From NCBI GenBank assembly GCA_963728125.1, contig CAVSIZ010000019.1:310001-374000 (forward strand): a stretch of DNA of 64,000 nucleotides. Direction: 5' to 3'. The position numbers and the translations under genes were made by a program. The notes beneath the pieces are model-generated. The model searched no databases. It was not told the DNA's origin and saw only the letters and a list, made by a program, of their open reading frames with translations. Below are positions 1 to 11,436 of the stretch, piece after piece (position 1 is the stretch's first letter; the number at the start of each line of letters is the position of its first letter). The DNA comes from CAWDCV01 sp963728125 (GTDB taxonomy: Bacteria; Actinomycetota; Actinomycetes; CAWDCV01).

Positions 1-1928
1 CGCCGCCTGCTCCGCAACAGAAACCGCGTTCCTTGCAGCGATGCATCTCCGCCGACCGAAGCTGCGGAACGGTCGACAGCACCTCGCGCGGCGGCGTGTA
101 GACCTTGTTGTGACGACCGAGATAGCACGGGTCGTGGTACGTCACGAGCTCGTCGACTGGCACGACCGGCGTGAGACGGCCGTCTTCGACCAGCTTCGAC
201 AGCAGTTGCGTGTGGTGGATGAACCTCGTACGTGCCACCGACCTGTGGGTACTCGTTCGCGAGGGTGTTGAAGCAGTGCGGGCAGGTCGCGACGATGCGC
301 TTGACCGGTGCCTCGCCGAACACCTCGTTGAGCACCTCGACGTTCTGCATTGCCTGCATCTGAAACAGGAACTCGTTGCCGATCCGTCGCGCAGGATCGC
401 CGGTGCAGCTTTCGCCTTCGCCGAGCACCATGAACTCCACGCCGGCAACGTGCAGCAGTTCGGCGAACGCCTTCGTCGTCTTCTTCGCGCGATCCTCCAG
501 GGCGCCGGCGCAGCCGACCCAGTACAGGTACTCCACGTCCGCCGGGATCGTGTCTTCGCCGTCGGCGCCGAACACGCGGATCGGGAAGTCCACCTCGTCG
601 ATCCACGCGTTACGCGCCGACGCGTTCATCCCCCAGGGGTTGCCCTTGTTCTCGATGTTGCGCAGCATCACTCCCGCCTCGGACGGGAACGACGATTCGA
701 TCAGCACCTGGAAGCGACGCATGTCGACGATGTGGTCGACATGCTCGATGTCGACCGGGCACTGCTCCACGCAAGCGCCGCATGTCGTGCACGACCACAG
801 GACCTCGGGGTCGATGACGCCACCGTCCGAACCCACCAAGAGGCGTTCCGCTTCGGCGAGGACGTCTGTCGGCAGGTCGGCACGTACGGCTTCTGCAGCT
901 TGCAGGTACGGCGCCTTGGCGTAAGCGTGGTCACGCAGGTTCGTGATGAGCAGCTTCGGTGACAGCGGCTTGCCGGTGTTCCACGCGGGGCACTGCGACT
1001 GGCAGCGCCCGCACTCGGTGCACGTGGAAAAGTCGAGCAGTCCCTTCCACGTGAAGTCCTCGACCTTGCCGACACCGAAGATGTCGTCCTCGTCAGGATC
1101 CTCGAAGTCCACGGGTTTTCCGCCGCTGACCATCGGCTGCAGCGGGCCGAGCGCGGTGCCGTGCTGCGGCTCACGCTTGAAGTAGATGTTGGGGAACGCC
1201 AGGAAGCGATGCCAGGCGACTCCCATCGTCACGTTGAGGGCGATCGTGATGAACCACGCCATCGACACCAGGATCTTGATGGCAGCGACGACGACGATCG
1301 ACATCTCCAGCGACGCCGGTGTCGAGGACGAGAACAGCTGCACGAGTGGCCACGAGAACGGGAAGTGCAGGCTCCACGACGTCTCGCCGAGCAGCGCCCC
1401 TTCGAGTCCGCGCAGCGTCAGGACGCACACCAGGATGACGAGGATCGTCCACTCGACGTAGTAGCCCTGCCACATCGTCGACCCGGCGAATCTCGACTTG
1501 CGTCCGGCCCGCGTCGGCAGGCTCAGCAGCCGCACCGTGATCAGCGCCACCACCGACACGAGTGCCGTGATGGCGATCAGTTCCATGGCGAACTCGTACG
1601 GCCACCAGTGACCGATCAGCGGCAACGCGAATTCGGGATCGAACAGCTGCCCATACGCCGTAACGAGTGTGAAGAACAGCGCCCCGAACGAGATCATCAC
1701 GAACCAGTGCGCAGCGCCGACGGCAGTCCACTGCAGCATCCGGGTATGCCCAAGCGTTTCCGACAGCATCGCCTTGGTGCGTGCGCCAGCCGCACCGCCG
1801 CGCCCGAGTGCCGGCTGACCCAGCCGAATGACGCTGACCATGCGTATGACGGTGCGCGTCACCAGCGTTACGCCAACGACGGTGACGGCGAGGCAGACGA
1901 CGATCGCCGCGATCTGAACAGCCCGCAC
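1..1928 (-). CDS. etfD: EtfD-like membrane (Fe-S) oxidoreductase, heterodisulfide-reductase family (3' end outside window)
   Basis: The N-terminal ~270 residues hold several hydrophobic helices resembling a nitrate-reductase-gamma membrane domain. Two ferredoxin-type cysteine clusters follow near residues 303-314 (CTECGRCQSQCP) and ~375 (CTTCGACVEQCP), then CCG-type cysteine-rich domains with GCAGALEDRA and FCCGAGG. This is the architecture of mycobacterial Rv0338c (EtfD), which passes electrons from the electron-transfer flavoprotein EtfBA of fatty-acid beta-oxidation into the membrane. The start is GTG at 1928, because an in-frame TGA lies one codon upstream. The gene begins 3 nt after the stop of the DUF4287 gene, so the two are probably co-transcribed. 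The C-terminus runs past base 1. Family assignment is firm; the EtfD role is inferred from architecture and the nearby dnaK region. Confidence 0.85.
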   Translation of the reverse strand, partial: MRAVQIAAIVVCLAVTVVGVTLVTRTVIRMVSVIRLGQPALGRGGAAGARTKAMLSETLGHTRMLQWTAVGAAHWFVMISFGALFFTLVTAYGQLFDPEFALPLIGHWWPYEFAMELIAITALVSVVALITVRLLSLPTRAGRKSRFAGSTMWQGYYVEWTILVILVCVLTLRGLEGALLGETSWSLHFPFSWPLVQLFSSSTPASLEMSIVVVAAIKILVSMAWFITIALNVTMGVAWHRFLAFPNIYFKREPQHGTALGPLQPMVSGGKPVDFEDPDEDDIFGVGKVEDFTWKGLLDFSTCTECGRCQSQCPAWNTGKPLSPKLLITNLRDHAYAKAPYLQAAEAVRADLPTDVLAEAERLLVGSDGGVIDPEVLWSCTTCGACVEQCPVDIEHVDHIVDMRRFQVLIESSFPSEAGVMLRNIENKGNPWGMNASARNAWIDEVDFPIRVFGADGEDTIPADVEYLYWVGCAGALEDRAKKTTKAFAELLHVAGVEFMVLGEGESCTGDPARRIGNEFLFQMQAMQNVEVLNEVFGEAPVKRIVATCPHCFNTLANEYPQVGGTYEVHPPHATAVEAGRRRPSHAGRASRRARDVPRPVLSRSSQQGLHAAARGAVDRSAASVGGDASLQGTRFLLRSRR

Positions 1929-1931
1929 CGT

Positions 1932-2505
1932 TCAGCCGTTCTGCTCGTACGCAGCGCGAAGCAAGTCCACTACCTCCGAGTCGACGTCGCCTACTGATTC
2001 GAGCGCTACCCGATGCGTTGCTTGTCCTGGCAGGCCTGTTCGACAGTAGGCGCTTGTTGGCGGGAGGGTCGGTGTAGCGAAGGCCCAGGTCGACGCGCGT
2101 ACGCGTCGCTGCGGCGACGGCAGCGAACTGACGTCGGCGAACAAAGGGGATGTAGGTTGCGCGACCCTCGGCGCTGACGTCGTCGCCGAGGCCCATGGCG
2201 ACCTGCGCCACCGCGTCGTAGATGGGTCGCAGCGCCGTCTTGGGCCCTGCGTACTGCTCGGCGACGTACTCCTCGAGAGTCGGATCGCGATGCCCGGCGG
2301 CCTTGGCAGCGGCATCGGCGATCGCCCACTGCGAGTTCTGCTTGACACCGTGCTCCGTGCGCAGCCAGGTGCGGACAGCCTTCTGATCGAGCGGATTCAA
2401 CCCAGATCCTTGGACGACGGCGACCCACTCGTCGAGGTCGCGTCCGGTCCGGTCCTTCATGGCGTCGGTGACGCCGGCCATCATCCGATCAACGGCCTCG
2501 CCCAT
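1932..2505 (-). CDS. DUF4287/DUF5655 protein, interrupted by one frameshift
   Basis: The first ~155 residues, from ATG 2505 (MGEAVDRMMAGVTDAM), match the DUF4287 pattern of a short helical domain followed by a DUF5655-type fold (PIFVRRRQFAAV-like segment and TRVDLGLRYTDPP). The expected end, THRVALESVGDVDSEVV then a final AAYEQNG, is read in a different frame. Removing one base near 2040 restores one protein of about 190 residues, normal for this family. I treat this as one gene with a probable sequencing indel rather than a true pseudogene. The function of the family is unknown; relatives are described as nucleic-acid or transport associated without proof. It sits directly upstream of etfD. 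Confidence 0.65.
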
Positions 2506-2590
2506 GGTCGCGAGCGTACTCAGCCGAGCAGGTCGGCGAGCCAGCCGAGAAGCCCACCTCGCGCTCGCGCGCGTCTGACAGGGTGATCGC

Positions 2591-3692
2591 ATGCCGCGAG
2601 CGAACCTCATTCGACGGATTCGCTGGACCAGCGTTGCCCCGTTGCTCGGCATCGTGGTGCTCGCGTTCACCTGGGGTCGCAGCATCGCACCCCTGCTCGA
2701 GGTGCTCATCGTCTTCGTTCTGGCGGGGGCGGTCCTGGCGGCTGTCCACCATGCCGAAGTCGTCGCGCTCCGCGTCGGAGAGCCGTTCGGCTCACTGGTT
2801 CTCGCAGTCGCGGTCACGGTGATCGAGGTCGGACTGATCGTCACGCTCATGGTGTCTGGCGGTGAGGGCACGCAGTCGCTCGCTCGCGACACCGTTTTCG
2901 CGGCCGTGATGATCACCTGCAACGGCATTGTCGGGGCGTCTCTCTTCCTCGGCGCCGTCCGCTTCCGACTCGCGGTGTTCAACGCTGAGGGAACCGGCGC
3001 GGCGTTGGCGACCGTCGCGACACTGGCGACGCTGACCCTGGTGCTCCCGACGTTCACCACGAGCGTCCCCGGTCCCGAGTTCTCGCCGTCGCAGCTCACC
3101 TTTGCCGCGATTGCCTCGCTGGTTCTGTGGGGTGCCTTCGTCCTGACCCAGACCGTCCGGCACCGCGACTTCTTCCTGCCGGTCACGTCGCAGGGCGACG
3201 TCATCGACGCCGAAGAGCACGCCGCGCCGCCGAGCGGACGGGACACGTTGATCAGCCTTGCGCTGCTACTCGTGGCGCTTGTCGCGGTGGTCGGTCTCGC
3301 CAAAGTCGAATCGCCGGCCATCGAGGAAGCGGTCGACGCCGCCGGCTTCCCGCACTCCTTCGTCGGCGTCGTGATCGCGCTGCTGGTGCTGCTGCCGGAG
3401 ACACTGGCGGCGCTGCGGGCGGCGCGCCGGGACCGGATCCAGACCAGTCTCAATCTTGCGTTCGGATCGGCCATCGCGAGCATCGGCCTGACCATCCCCG
3501 CGATCGCGGTCGCCACGATCTGGTTGGAGGGCCCGCTCGTCCTTGGCCTTGGGGTCGACGCAGATAGTGCTGCTCGCCGTCACGGTGGTGGTTGCTGCCC
3601 TCACCGTGGCTCCCGGCCGAGCGACCCGGCTGCAGGGCGTCGTTCATCTGGTGCTGCTGGCCGCGTTCGTCTTTCTCGCCATCAGCCCCTGA
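2591..3692 (+). CDS. CaCA-family calcium/proton (cation) antiporter, frameshift near the 3' end
   Basis: An integral membrane protein with about eleven hydrophobic segments. It has the two internally related alpha repeats of the sodium/calcium exchanger family: an acidic membrane segment VTVIEVGLIVTLMV near residue 80, and LLVLLPETLAALRAARRD with the following NLAFGSAIASIGLTIP near residues 265-300. This matches bacterial ChaA-like Ca2+(Na+)/H+ antiporters. The last helix is out of frame: dropping one G from the run at 3551-3554 yields GSTQIVLLAVTVVVAALTVA and a hydrophobic end stopping with TGA at 3690-3692. A homopolymer sequencing error is the simplest reading. It is transcribed alone, divergent from the DUF4287/etfD pair. 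Confidence 0.8.
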
Positions 3693-4338
3693 CCGGGGCC
3701 CGGGCTGGCAGTGCGGGCACCACCAGGTGCGCCGGCGCTCCGGGTCGCCACTCACCTCCTTGACGACGCGGATGGTCGTGCCGCAGCGCCTGCACGGGCG
3801 GCCGGCCCGGCCGGACACCCAGTGCGGCTCGCCCCGTCGGGTGTCGCCGGTCGTGACCTGGCCCGTTCCGCGAATCGAGCGGCGCAGCACCGCGCGGCCA
3901 GATCGACGAGCGCCTCGACGTCGGTGTCGCCGACGCGCGTCCAGGGGCTCACGGCCCGAAGGAGACTGATCTCGTTGGCCCACAGGTTGCCGATGCCGGC
4001 CATGACGCGCTGGTCGAGCAGGGCGGCCACGACCGGGCGGTCGGGATCGGCACGCATTCGACGGACGGCCTCGTCGCGCCGCCAGTCGTCCCGCAGCGGA
4101 TCGGGGCCGAGGTGGCCGACGACCTCGCGCTCCTGCGAGGTACGCACGAGCTCGACGACGGGAAGCAGGAGGCCGTACGCCGTGGCACCCTCGTCCGTAC
4201 GCAGCAGCACGCGAACGTCCGGCTGAATTCGCCTCGGCGGCACCGGGTCGAGCCGGTCGGGGCGAGATCGGAACCCGACGAGTTCCGGCCGGTCCCCATC
4301 CCGCGCCGCCCACTCATGCTGCGGCTCGTGGGCCGGAC
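3693..4338 (-). pseudogene. endonuclease VIII/Fpg-type DNA glycosylase remnant, 5' end missing
   Basis: Two parts of an Nei/Fpg glycosylase are visible. The central helix-two-turn-helix region contains VVAALLDQRVMAGIGNLWANE. The C-terminal zinc finger has CRRCG followed by WWCPHCQ, preceded by GTGQVTTGDTRRG. They are in different frames, joined by one missing base near 3890. The N-terminal ~80-90 residues, including the Met-Pro-Glu start that supplies the catalytic proline and glutamate, are absent. Upstream sequence becomes a strong hairpin (4339-4382) and then the dnaK control region. The frameshift alone could be a read error, but the missing 5' end cannot be explained that way. It overlaps or abuts the converging antiporter gene at its 3' end. 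The exact ends are uncertain. Confidence 0.7.
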
Positions 4339-4382
4339 TTGTCCGAATGACGTGACGCTCCAGCGTCACCACGTTCGGACAA
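4339..4382. repeat. strong 21-bp inverted repeat (hairpin) at the broken end of the nei-like gene
   Basis: Arms 4339-4359 and 4362-4382 pair at 18 of 21 positions with a 2-nt loop. The tips are TTGTCCGAA and TTCGGACAA. A second hairpin with nearly the same tips lies at 54916-54962. It has no T tract, so it is not a classical terminator. It sits exactly where homology to the glycosylase stops and upstream of the dnaK operator. Confidence 0.75.
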
Positions 4383-4468
4383 CTCTCAGAGATGACGTGA
4401 CACAGATCACACTCGGGGGCCGGAGAACGGGAATCGTCGGAAGCTTTGCCTCGTTGGGACTCTCAGAA

Positions 4469-4489
4469 GCTGAGTCACTGCGGCTCAAC
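4469..4489 (+). promoter_or_regulatory. HAIR-like operator (HspR binding site) upstream of dnaK
   Basis: GCTGAGT-N7-GCTCAAC matches 10 of 14 positions of the actinobacterial HAIR consensus CTTGAGT-N7-ACTCAAG, with the exact 7-nt spacing. It lies 84 bp before the dnaK start and hspR is the fourth gene of the operon, so an autoregulatory loop is expected. A short palindrome, AGAGT-CA-ACTCT, also occurs at 4537-4548. No convincing sigma-70 -35/-10 pair could be assigned. Confidence 0.6.
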
Positions 4490-4573
4490 CCTGTTGACGC
4501 CGGGAATGGCAGCCACCAGGCTGACGTCCCACACTGAGAGTCAACTCTTTTCACCCAGCGAGAGGACATGCAC

Positions 4574-6456
<1,883 letters not shown>

Positions 6457-6460
<4 letters not shown>

Positions 6461-7122
6461 ATGAAGAAGAACAGGAGACACCGATCGTGCGCGACAAGCG
6501 CCGCATCGATCCATTGACCGGAGCGCTTCGCGATCAGGCCGGCCCCGCGTGGGGTCGGCCTGGTGCGTCGGCGACAACCGACGCACGAGCGACCGCCGTC
6601 GACGCGGTCTCGGATGAGCGGGTTGCGGAGCTCGAAGCAACGGTGGCAGAGCGCACCGCCGACCTTCAGCGCCTACAGGCGGAGTTCACCAATTACCGAC
6701 GTCGCGTCGAGCGCGACCGCGAGGTCGTGCGCGAGCGGGCCGTCGGCAACCTGCTGGTCGGCTTGCTGCCCGTGCTCGACGACATCGGCCGGGCGCGCTC
6801 GCACGGCGAGCTCGAGGGCGGCTTCAAGGCCGTCGCCGACTCGCTGGAGGCAACCGTCACCAAGCTGGGCTTGGAGCCTTTCGGTGACGTCGGCGACGTC
6901 TTCGACCCGACCGTGCACGAGGCCCTGGTCCACATGCTGTCGAGCGACGTCGACGGTCCGACAGTCATCGAGGTCTACCAGCCCGGCTACAAGCTGGGTG
7001 AGCAGGTCCTTCGCCCCGCGCGAGTCGTGGTGGCCGACGCCGACGAGCCGACCGCCGAGACCGCAGCCGAGCGCGCATCCGCAAACGACACAGACATCAC
7101 TGACGAGAACGAGCAAGCCTGA
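6457..7122 (+). CDS. grpE: nucleotide exchange factor GrpE
   Basis: The 221-residue product has a low-complexity N-terminus, a coiled-coil stretch (VAELEATVAERTADLQRLQ, about residues 52-70) with FTNYRRRVERDRE, and the GrpE core signature near residue 110 onward (GGFKAVADSLEATVTKLGLE, VFDPTVHEALV). The end is a beta domain (YQPGYKLGEQVLRPARVVV). GrpE releases ADP from DnaK. The GTG start overlaps the dnaK stop by 4 nt. A second GTG at 6487 behind AGGAG is an alternative start giving MRDKRRIDP. Confidence 0.95.
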
Positions 7123-7136
7123 GAGGAGGGACGCCG

Positions 7137-8324
7137 ATGAGCACCAAGGACTACGTCGAGAAGGACTACTACAAGGTGCTCGGCGTCCCCAAGGACGCCG
7201 AGGCCGGCGAGATCAAGAAGTCGTACCGCAAGCTCGCCCGCAAGTACCACCCGGACGCCAACAAGAGCGACAAGGGTGCCGAGGAGCGCTTCAAGGAGAT
7301 CTCCGAGGCGTACGACGTGCTGTCCGACAGCACCCGACGCAAGGAGTACGACGAAGCACGCGCGCTGTTCGGCAGCGGCGGCTTCCGCTTCCCCGGTGGA
7401 TCGCGGGGCACCGGCACGACAACGGGACAGGGCGGGTTCGGCTTCGACCTCGGCGACCTGCTCAACCAGCAGAGCGGAACGACGGCCGGCAATGGCGGCC
7501 TCGGCGACATCCTCGGCGGCATCTTCACCGGTCGGCAGCGCACGTCGTCGACCATGCAGCCGCGCCGAGGCGCCGACCTCGAATCCGAGGTCACGATCGG
7601 CTTCACCGAAGCGGTCGACGGCGTCACCATGCCGATCCGCCTGTCGAGCGATGCGCCGTGTGCAACGTGTCGTGGCACGGGTGCTCGCGCGGGCACCACG
7701 CCGCGCATCTGCCCGAATTGCGAAGGCACCGGCATGATCATGCGCAACCAGGGCGGCTTCGGCTTCTCCGAGCCCTGCCGCGAGTGCCGCGGTCGCGGGC
7801 TCGTGGTCGACGACCCCTGCCCGACCTGCCACGGCAGCGGTCGTGGCCTGTCGACGCGCACCATGCAGGTCCGCATCCCCGGTGGTGTGAGCGATGGGCA
7901 GCGCATCCGTCTCAAGGGCAAGGGCGCTGCCGGTGAGCGCGGCGGTCCGTCCGGTGACCTCTACGTCACGGTGCACGTCACGCCGCACTCGGTCTTCGGC
8001 CGCAAGGGCGACAACTTGACCGTCACCGTTCCGGTGACGTTCCCGGAGGCGGCGCTCGGTGCCGAGGTCAAGGTGCCGACGCTCGGCGGTTCGCCCGTGA
8101 CCGTCCGGCTGCCCGCGGGTACGTCGAACGGTCGCACGCTGCGCGTGCGCGGTAAGGGTGCGACCCGCAAGGACGGTTCGCGCGGCGACCTGCTGGTCAC
8201 GGTCGATGTTCGGGTGCCACAGAAACTCGACAATGAAGCCCGAGAGGCGCTGCAAAAGTTCCAGGACGCGACCGCCGGCCAGGACCCGCGGGAGGGTCTG
8301 GTCGACGGGGCGCGCGGAGTCTGA
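7137..8324 (+). CDS. dnaJ: co-chaperone DnaJ (Hsp40, class A)
   Basis: A J domain occupies residues 9-74 with HPD at 38-40. A Gly/Phe-rich linker follows (about 80-140), then a zinc-binding domain with four CxxCxGxG motifs (CATCRGTG, CPNCEGTG, CRECRGRG, CPTCHGSG), then the C-terminal substrate-binding beta domains. It stimulates DnaK ATPase activity and delivers clients. The ribosome site GAGGAGGG precedes ATG 7137, 14 nt after grpE. At 395 residues it is a standard DnaJ1 length. Confidence 0.97.
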   Translation: MSTKDYVEKDYYKVLGVPKDAEAGEIKKSYRKLARKYHPDANKSDKGAEERFKEISEAYDVLSDSTRRKEYDEARALFGSGGFRFPGGSRGTGTTTGQGGFGFDLGDLLNQQSGTTAGNGGLGDILGGIFTGRQRTSSTMQPRRGADLESEVTIGFTEAVDGVTMPIRLSSDAPCATCRGTGARAGTTPRICPNCEGTGMIMRNQGGFGFSEPCRECRGRGLVVDDPCPTCHGSGRGLSTRTMQVRIPGGVSDGQRIRLKGKGAAGERGGPSGDLYVTVHVTPHSVFGRKGDNLTVTVPVTFPEAALGAEVKVPTLGGSPVTVRLPAGTSNGRTLRVRGKGATRKDGSRGDLLVTVDVRVPQKLDNEAREALQKFQDATAGQDPREGLVDGARGV

Positions 8325-8325
8325 C

Positions 8326-8712
8326 ATGTCGCAGATGGAGTTTCAGATCGACGACGAGACCCCGGTCTACGTCATCTCCGTCGCCGCGCAGCTGTCCGGG
8401 CTGCACCCACAGACCCTGCGACAGTACGACCGGCTCGGCCTGGTGTCGCCCGACCGCACGCCGGGTCGCGGCCGTCGCTACTCGCTGCGCGATATTGCGC
8501 TGCTGCGCGAAGTGCAGCGCTTGTCGCAGGACGAGGGCGTGAACCTCGCCGGAATCAAACGCATTCTCGAGCTCGAGGTGCGTGTGTCGACGCTGCGTCA
8601 ACGCGTCGGCGAGCTGCAGGACGAACTGCAGCAGATCGCGCAGTCGGCGCCACCCAGCACCGCGCTGGTCGTCTGGCGCCCGAAGAAGCGCACAGCTCAA
8701 CACCTTCACTAG
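8326..8712 (+). CDS. hspR: heat-shock repressor HspR (MerR family)
   Basis: A 128-residue MerR-type regulator. The winged-helix N-terminus reads VYVISVAAQLSGLHPQTLRQ, followed by LGLVSPDRTPGRGRRYSLRD and the helical LLREVQRLSQDEGVNLAGIK. A coiled-coil stretch (LRQRVGELQDELQQI) ends the protein. HspR uses DnaK as co-repressor at HAIR operators in actinobacteria. The ATG lies 1 nt after the dnaJ stop, so translation is probably coupled. Its presumed target is the HAIR-like site at 4469-4489. Confidence 0.95.
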   Translation: MSQMEFQIDDETPVYVISVAAQLSGLHPQTLRQYDRLGLVSPDRTPGRGRRYSLRDIALLREVQRLSQDEGVNLAGIKRILELEVRVSTLRQRVGELQDELQQIAQSAPPSTALVVWRPKKRTAQHLH

Positions 8713-8735
8713 ATCACTAGAAAGCATCGATAGAT

Positions 8736-11318
8736 ATGGACGCCGCCAAGCTCACCACCAAGAGCCAGGAGGCGCTGTCCGAGGCCGTACGCCGGGCAGC
8801 GGGCTCCGGGCATCCGGCCGTCGAGCCGGTTCACCTCCTGCTGTCGCTGCTCGGTCAGCCCGACGGCACCGCCGGCCACCTGCTCGACGCTGCTGGTGTC
8901 GACCGCGCCGCGGTACGCGCTCGCGCCGAGGAGGCGCTGCGTCGGCTGCCGAGCGCCAGCGGTTCCACCGTCGCCTCGCCGCAGCTGTCCCGTCCGTCCT
9001 ACTCCGTACTGCAGACCGCGGGCGAGCGGGCGCGCGAGCTCGGCGACGACTACGTCTCCACCGAGCATCTCCTCGTCGGCCTGGCCAAGGATGGCGGCGT
9101 TGTAGCAAACCTGTTGCGTGACGCCGGTGCCACACCGGATGCGCTGCTGGACGCCTTCGCCGCTGTACGCGGATCGGCGCGGGTCACGTCCCCCGACCCC
9201 GAGGGCACGTACCAGGCGCTGGAGAAGTACGGCGTCGACCTGACCGCACGCGCCAGGGACGGCGAGCTCGACCCGGTCATCGGTCGCGACACCGAGATCC
9301 GACGCGTTGTGCAGGTGCTGTCGCGCCGGACGAAGAACAACCCTGTCCTGATCGGTGAGCCCGGCGTTGGCAAGACCGCCGTCGTCGAGGGGCTCGCGCA
9401 GCGCATCGTCGCTGGCGACGTGCCGGAGTCACTGCGTGGCAAGCGCCTGGTCGCCCTCGATCTCGGCGCGATGGTTGCCGGCGCGAAGTACCGCGGTGAG
9501 TTCGAGGAGCGGCTCAAGGCCGTACTCAACGAGATCAAGGACTCCGACGGTCAGGTCGTCACGTTCATCGACGAGCTGCACACCGTCGTCGGCGCCGGTG
9601 CGACCGGCGACAGTGCGATGGACGCGAGCAACATGCTCAAGCCGATGCTCGCGCGCGGCGAGCTGCGCATGGTCGGCGCGACGACGCTCGACGAGTACCG
9701 CGAGCGCATCGAGAAGGACCCGGCGCTGGAGCGCCGCTTCCAGCAGGTACTGGTCGGCGAGCCGAGCGTCGAGGACACCATCGGCATCCTTCGCGGGCTG
9801 AAGGGCCGCTACGAAGCGCATCACCAGGTGCAGATCGCCGATGCTGCGCTCGTTGCCGCGGCGGCGTTGTCCGACCGCTACATCACCGCGCGCTTCCTGC
9901 CCGACAAGGCGATCGACCTGGTCGACGAGTCCGCGTCACGCCTTCGCATGGAGATCGACTCCCGTCCGGTCGAGATCGACGAGCTGCAGCGCGCCGTCGA
10001 CAGGCTGCGCATGGAGGAGCTTGCACTCGAACGCGAGTCGGATGCTGCATCGCTGGACCGGCTCGAGCGGCTGCGTGAAGACCTCGGCAACAAGCAGGAG
10101 ATTCTGACCGGGCTGCTGGCGCGGTGGGAGCGCGAGAAGGCTGGCCTCAACCGCGTCGGCGAGCTCAAGAAGGAGATCGACGACCTGCGCGGGCAGGCCG
10201 AACGCGCTCAGCGCGACGGCGACTGGGGCACGGCGTCGGCGCTGCTGTACGGCCGCATTCCCGAGCTGGAGAAGGACCTCGCGACCGCGTCGGAGGATGC
10301 CGAGCGGACCGACACCATGGTCAAGGAGGAGGTCGGCCCCGACGACGTCGCCGATGTCGTGAGCGCGTGGACCGGCATCCCAGCCGGCCGGCTGCTCGAG
10401 GGCGAGACCGCGAAACTGCTGCGGATGGAGGACGAGCTCGGCAAGCGACTCGTCGGCCAGCGCGACGCTGTGCGCGCTGTCAGCGACGCCGTACGCCGCG
10501 CGCGTGCCGGCATCGCCGACCCCGATCGGCCGACCGGATCGTTCCTGTTCCTCGGCCCGACGGGCGTCGGCAAGACCGAGCTGGCCAAGGCGCTCGCCGA
10601 TTTCCTGTTCGACGACGAGCACGCGATGGTGCGCATCGACATGAGCGAGTACGGCGAGAAGCACAGCGTCGCTCGCCTCGTCGGCGCCCCGCCCGGCTAC
10701 GTCGGCTACGAGGAGGGCGGCCAGCTCACCGAGGCCGTCCGCCGCCGGCCGTACGTCGTGGTGCTGCTCGACGAGGTCGAGAAGGCGCACCCCGAGGTGT
10801 TCGACGTTCTGCTGCAGGTGCTCGACGACGGCCGCCTGACGGATGGTCAGGGTCGCACTGTCGACTTCCGCAACGCGATCCTCATCCTCACGTCGAACCT
10901 CGGTTCGATGTACCTCATCGACCCGCAGCTCGACCCGGAGCAGCGCCGCAACGCTGTTATGAACGTCGTCCGATCGACGTTCAAGCCGGAATTCCTCAAC
11001 CGCCTCGACGACACCATCGTGTTCGACGCGCTCGGCAGCGAGGAGCTTGCGGAGATCGTGGACCTGCAGGTCGAACGGTTGGCGCACCGGCTGCGCGACC
11101 GGCGGCTCACGCTGACCGTCACCCCGGCGGCGCGCGAGTGGTTGGCGCTGACCGGCTTCGACCCGATGTACGGCGCGCGGCCGCTGCGCCGGCTCATCCA
11201 GTCGGCCATCGGCGACCAGCTGGCCAAGGCACTGCTGTCCGGCGCGGTGCGCGACGGAGACGAGGTCGTCGTCGACCTGGCCGAGGACAAGGACACGCTC
11301 ACCGTGACATCCGGGTAG
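8736..11318 (+). CDS. clpB: ATP-dependent disaggregase ClpB (Hsp100)
   Basis: 860 residues. The N-terminal Clp_N repeat domain spans about 1-145. The first AAA+ module has GEPGVGKTA near residue 207 and FIDELH. The middle coiled-coil region is at about 400-520. The second AAA+ module has GPTGVGKTE near 607, VVLLDEVEKAHPEVF and GARPLRRLIQ near the end. It resolves aggregates with DnaK/DnaJ. It starts 23 nt after hspR, so it is likely a fifth member of the heat-shock operon; I saw only a half-site resembling HAIR in the short gap. In M. tuberculosis, as I recall it, clpB is a separate locus. Confidence 0.97.
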   Translation: MDAAKLTTKSQEALSEAVRRAAGSGHPAVEPVHLLLSLLGQPDGTAGHLLDAAGVDRAAVRARAEEALRRLPSASGSTVASPQLSRPSYSVLQTAGERARELGDDYVSTEHLLVGLAKDGGVVANLLRDAGATPDALLDAFAAVRGSARVTSPDPEGTYQALEKYGVDLTARARDGELDPVIGRDTEIRRVVQVLSRRTKNNPVLIGEPGVGKTAVVEGLAQRIVAGDVPESLRGKRLVALDLGAMVAGAKYRGEFEERLKAVLNEIKDSDGQVVTFIDELHTVVGAGATGDSAMDASNMLKPMLARGELRMVGATTLDEYRERIEKDPALERRFQQVLVGEPSVEDTIGILRGLKGRYEAHHQVQIADAALVAAAALSDRYITARFLPDKAIDLVDESASRLRMEIDSRPVEIDELQRAVDRLRMEELALERESDAASLDRLERLREDLGNKQEILTGLLARWEREKAGLNRVGELKKEIDDLRGQAERAQRDGDWGTASALLYGRIPELEKDLATASEDAERTDTMVKEEVGPDDVADVVSAWTGIPAGRLLEGETAKLLRMEDELGKRLVGQRDAVRAVSDAVRRARAGIADPDRPTGSFLFLGPTGVGKTELAKALADFLFDDEHAMVRIDMSEYGEKHSVARLVGAPPGYVGYEEGGQLTEAVRRRPYVVVLLDEVEKAHPEVFDVLLQVLDDGRLTDGQGRTVDFRNAILILTSNLGSMYLIDPQLDPEQRRNAVMNVVRSTFKPEFLNRLDDTIVFDALGSEELAEIVDLQVERLAHRLRDRRLTLTVTPAAREWLALTGFDPMYGARPLRRLIQSAIGDQLAKALLSGAVRDGDEVVVDLAEDKDTLTVTSG

Positions 11319-11423
11319 TCGCGCCGCCCGCATGTTGACTACGGGGAAACGCCGTTCGGACACGTTGCGTGGACCATTCGTCTGCACGTCCGGGAACTGT
11401 CACGTGGCACTCCGGGACCCGTC

Positions 11424-11429
11424 TACCCT
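11424..11429 (+). promoter_or_regulatory. leaderless -10 motif TACCCT before the envelope operon
   Basis: TACCCT ends 7 nt before the GTG at 11437, the spacing expected when transcription starts at the start codon. There is no ribosome binding site between them. Confidence 0.5.
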
Positions 11430-11436
11430 TTGTTTC

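Noticed and set aside
1171..3516. A 781-codon open frame on the minus strand
   Set aside because: Its first and last thirds are opposite or out of frame with the antiporter and etfD genes; only the middle matches the DUF4287 protein. High GC produces such long shadow frames.
8690..8735. A HAIR site between hspR and clpB
   Set aside because: Only a CTCAA half-site was found; the second half and correct spacing are missing.
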